The position numbers and the translations under genes were made by a program. The notes under the pieces are model-generated. The model saw nothing but the letters and a program-made list of their open reading frames with translations. It was not told where the DNA came from and did no database searches. From positions 496,001-560,000 of the forward strand of contig NZ_FUZZ01000003.1 of NCBI RefSeq assembly GCF_900168065.1: a stretch of DNA of 64,000 nt, given 5' to 3'. Shown here one piece after another: positions 62,361-64,000 of this stretch; position 1 is the first letter of the stretch; the number at the start of each line of letters is the position of its first letter. Origin of the DNA: Chitinophaga ginsengisegetis (GTDB lineage Bacteria; Bacteroidota; Bacteroidia; Chitinophagales; Chitinophagaceae).

Positions 62361-63824
62361 ATGCAGCATAAAAAAGGATCTATGCAACCAAATAATTTCT
62401 ACCATTCACTGCTCACTGGCTTAGCGCTCATTTTTTTGATGTCTGCCTGTAATAAAAAAGATAGTAACACTCCACGAAACCGGGGAGATAACGGCGTAAC
62501 CGGCTCCGTCAACGACAGCGTCTTTTTTATCGCAAAAGATATTTACCTCTGGAACGATGTGCTGCCCGACTCTGCAACGTTCAAGCCCAATCAATATGCA
62601 AACCCGATCGTGTTGTTTAATGCACTGAGAACTTATAAAAAAGATGCTTCCGGCAATAACCTCGACAGGTACAGCTTTGTAGATAATGGCGGCACGTCCA
62701 GGGCCCTGCAGCAAGGAATTGCGGGCGATATGGGATTTGAAGTCGGTTATCAAACAGATTCAACCTTATTTGTGGTATACGCATATCCCGGCTCTCCGGC
62801 CGACAAAGCCGGCATCAAAAGAGGTTGGGAATTAATTGCCGTAAATGAGGTTACCCGCTTCAGAAATGATGATGCAACAAATGATATGCTGAATGCTGCC
62901 TTCGGCAGCGCCAGCACCTCCTGGAGTTTCCGCAAACCAGACAACACTACCCAACAGTATAATTTAAGCCGTGTAGATTATAAGTTAAACCCTATTCTTT
63001 ATTCTCATTTATATGACTTCAACGGCAATAAAATCGGCTACTTTGTCTTTAATAACTTTGTAGCATTATCTGATGTTAAAGCGCAGATCGACTCAACTTT
63101 CGATGCTTATACAAAGGCTGGCGTAAAGCAGGTGATCATCGATCTGCGGTATAACGGCGGTGGGCTCATTGAAACGGCAGAATATCTTGCCAACATACTG
63201 GTACCTGCGGCCAAAACCAATACCACCATGTATTCCCAGTATTTCAATAATAACGTGAATACCAATAATTACGGCCCCTATTTCAAATACATGAAGGCCG
63301 TACCTTATTACCCCAGCGTAAACTGGTCGGATATCTTCTACAGCGAAGCCACCACTTATAAAACAGCGAAGTTCCAGAAAAGCGGCGCCCTTGCTTTAAA
63401 CAAGGTCACATTCCTCGGAACACGTAACACCGTATCTGCCAGCGAACTGCTGTACAATGTGCTGAAACCGGTGATGACTACCAAGCTGGTAGGAAGTAAC
63501 ACTTATGGCAAACCGGTTGGTTTTATCAACATCTCTTTTGGTAAATACGATATGTATGCGGTAAACTTCCAGACAAAAAATTCGGCTAACGAAGGCGATT
63601 ATTTCAGCGGCCTTCCGGCGGATATAAAGGTAACTGATAACTTTTCTCTCGACTGGGGCTCCCTTAGTGATCCGTTGTTACGCGCTGCACTTACTGATAT
63701 GGGTGTTGATGCCGGTTCACTGGGCCGCACTGCAAAATTAAACGGAAACAGGCTGGCTGTAACACCCGCCAACAGGCTGGAATCCACTAAATTCAAAGGG
63801 ATGATACAAACCATCCGGCAATAA
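62361..63824 (+). CDS. S41 family peptidase lipoprotein with PDZ domain
   Basis: The 487-residue lipoprotein (LMSACNKK, Cys at about residue 30 from the first ATG) has a PDZ region (about 130-200, MGFEVGYQTDSTLFVVYAYPGSPADKAGIKRGWELIAVN) and an S41 protease domain with YNGGGLIETAEYLANIL and FLGTRNTVSASELLYNVLKP carrying the nucleophile Ser, then GKPVG. An ATG at 62382 is an alternative start. Such enzymes cleave envelope proteins from their C-termini. Confidence 0.9.
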   Translation: MQHKKGSMQPNNFYHSLLTGLALIFLMSACNKKDSNTPRNRGDNGVTGSVNDSVFFIAKDIYLWNDVLPDSATFKPNQYANPIVLFNALRTYKKDASGNNLDRYSFVDNGGTSRALQQGIAGDMGFEVGYQTDSTLFVVYAYPGSPADKAGIKRGWELIAVNEVTRFRNDDATNDMLNAAFGSASTSWSFRKPDNTTQQYNLSRVDYKLNPILYSHLYDFNGNKIGYFVFNNFVALSDVKAQIDSTFDAYTKAGVKQVIIDLRYNGGGLIETAEYLANILVPAAKTNTTMYSQYFNNNVNTNNYGPYFKYMKAVPYYPSVNWSDIFYSEATTYKTAKFQKSGALALNKVTFLGTRNTVSASELLYNVLKPVMTTKLVGSNTYGKPVGFINISFGKYDMYAVNFQTKNSANEGDYFSGLPADIKVTDNFSLDWGSLSDPLLRAALTDMGVDAGSLGRTAKLNGNRLAVTPANRLESTKFKGMIQTIRQ

Positions 63825-63831
63825 TATTTAC

Positions 63832-63860
63832 GGCCGGTAGTTCGGAAAAAGCTACCGGCC
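63832..63860. terminator. Terminator between S41 peptidase and the last gene
   Basis: GGCCGGTAG (63832-63840) pairs with CTACCGGCC (63852-63860) over an 11-base loop, followed by TTCTTCT. It lies 7 bases after the S41 stop and just before the convergent gene end. Confidence 0.75.
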
Positions 63861-63867
63861 TTCTTCT

Positions 63868-64000
63868 CTACATTGTTTTCGCACCGCTGTATTTGTTCTC
63901 CGGCATATCGCTGTCCAGCTTCTTTACTACTTCCAGCACTGCCTGTACCGCCCTGTAATAGAAAGAATGATTAATGCGGGAATATTCATCGGAAAGACGA
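63868..64000 (-). CDS. C-terminal end of an unidentified protein (5' part outside window)
   Basis: On the minus strand a frame enters from the right edge and ends at TAG (63868-63870), giving 43 residues rich in helix formers (FYYRAVQAVLEVVKKLDSDMPEN). It is not enough to name a family. The shared terminator next to its stop supports a real gene end. Confidence 0.55.
   Translation of the reverse strand, partial: RLSDEYSRINHSFYYRAVQAVLEVVKKLDSDMPENKYSGAKTM

Noticed and set aside
1-64000. CRISPR arrays, tRNA/rRNA genes, insertion sequences, integrase genes
   Set aside because: No repeat-spacer series, no recognisable RNA gene and no transposase- or integrase-like protein was found by reading.

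Overview
The window reads as chromosomal DNA of a Bacteroidota species, most likely of the Chitinophaga type. Supporting signs are a SusC/SusD outer-membrane uptake pair, DUF4836, a BlaI/M56-TonB pair, many lipoproteins and Tat-type oxidoreductases, scarcity of Shine-Dalgarno sequences, and repeated promoter -7 boxes of the Bacteroidota form TAnnTTTG. I saw no tRNA, rRNA, CRISPR array, insertion sequence or prophage. The gene content is that of an ordinary, stable chromosome with some accessory catabolic loci.

Layout. 1-22.2 kb is mostly housekeeping and envelope: a GH3/serine hydrolase fusion, adk, obgE, lipoproteins, a GNAT enzyme, a PepSY membrane protein, YbaB, a geranylgeranyl-reductase-type flavoprotein, a DUF3857/transglutaminase membrane protein, an ABC ATPase/permease pair, DUF4836, msrB and mutL. 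22.4-38.9 kb is a carbohydrate region: a gluconokinase-type FGGY kinase, a GMC flavoprotein with its gluconate-2-dehydrogenase-subunit-3-like partner, two secreted Gfo/Idh/MocA oxidoreductases, SusC/SusD, a SUMF1-type protein and a secreted TIM-barrel protein. A PBP4-type carboxypeptidase and a lipoprotein are interleaved. This set resembles known periplasmic systems that oxidise sugars or glycosides, for example at C3.

38.9-46.6 kb carries a fused alpha/beta E1 dehydrogenase, a 47-residue membrane protein between a strong promoter and a 22-bp perfect terminator hairpin, a NYN/OST-HTH plus macro-domain operon, Dps, an MFS transporter whose mRNA may be leaderless, and rmuC. 46.6-49.7 kb is a three-gene operon whose order (aminotransferase, KdsB-type cytidylyltransferase, iron-containing alcohol dehydrogenase) matches Kdo8N synthesis (KdnA, KdsB, KdnB). 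This predicts 8-amino-Kdo in the lipopolysaccharide core.

49.8-64 kb holds small secreted proteins, a GH25 lysozyme, a SPASM radical SAM protein, a BlaI/M56 pair behind three copies of a palindromic operator, a YtxH/holin-like stress operon, an AI-2E-type transporter, nadD, the phenylacetyl-CoA epoxidase genes paaABCD (paaE is not here), a HExxH protein and an S41 protease. Both window ends cut a gene.
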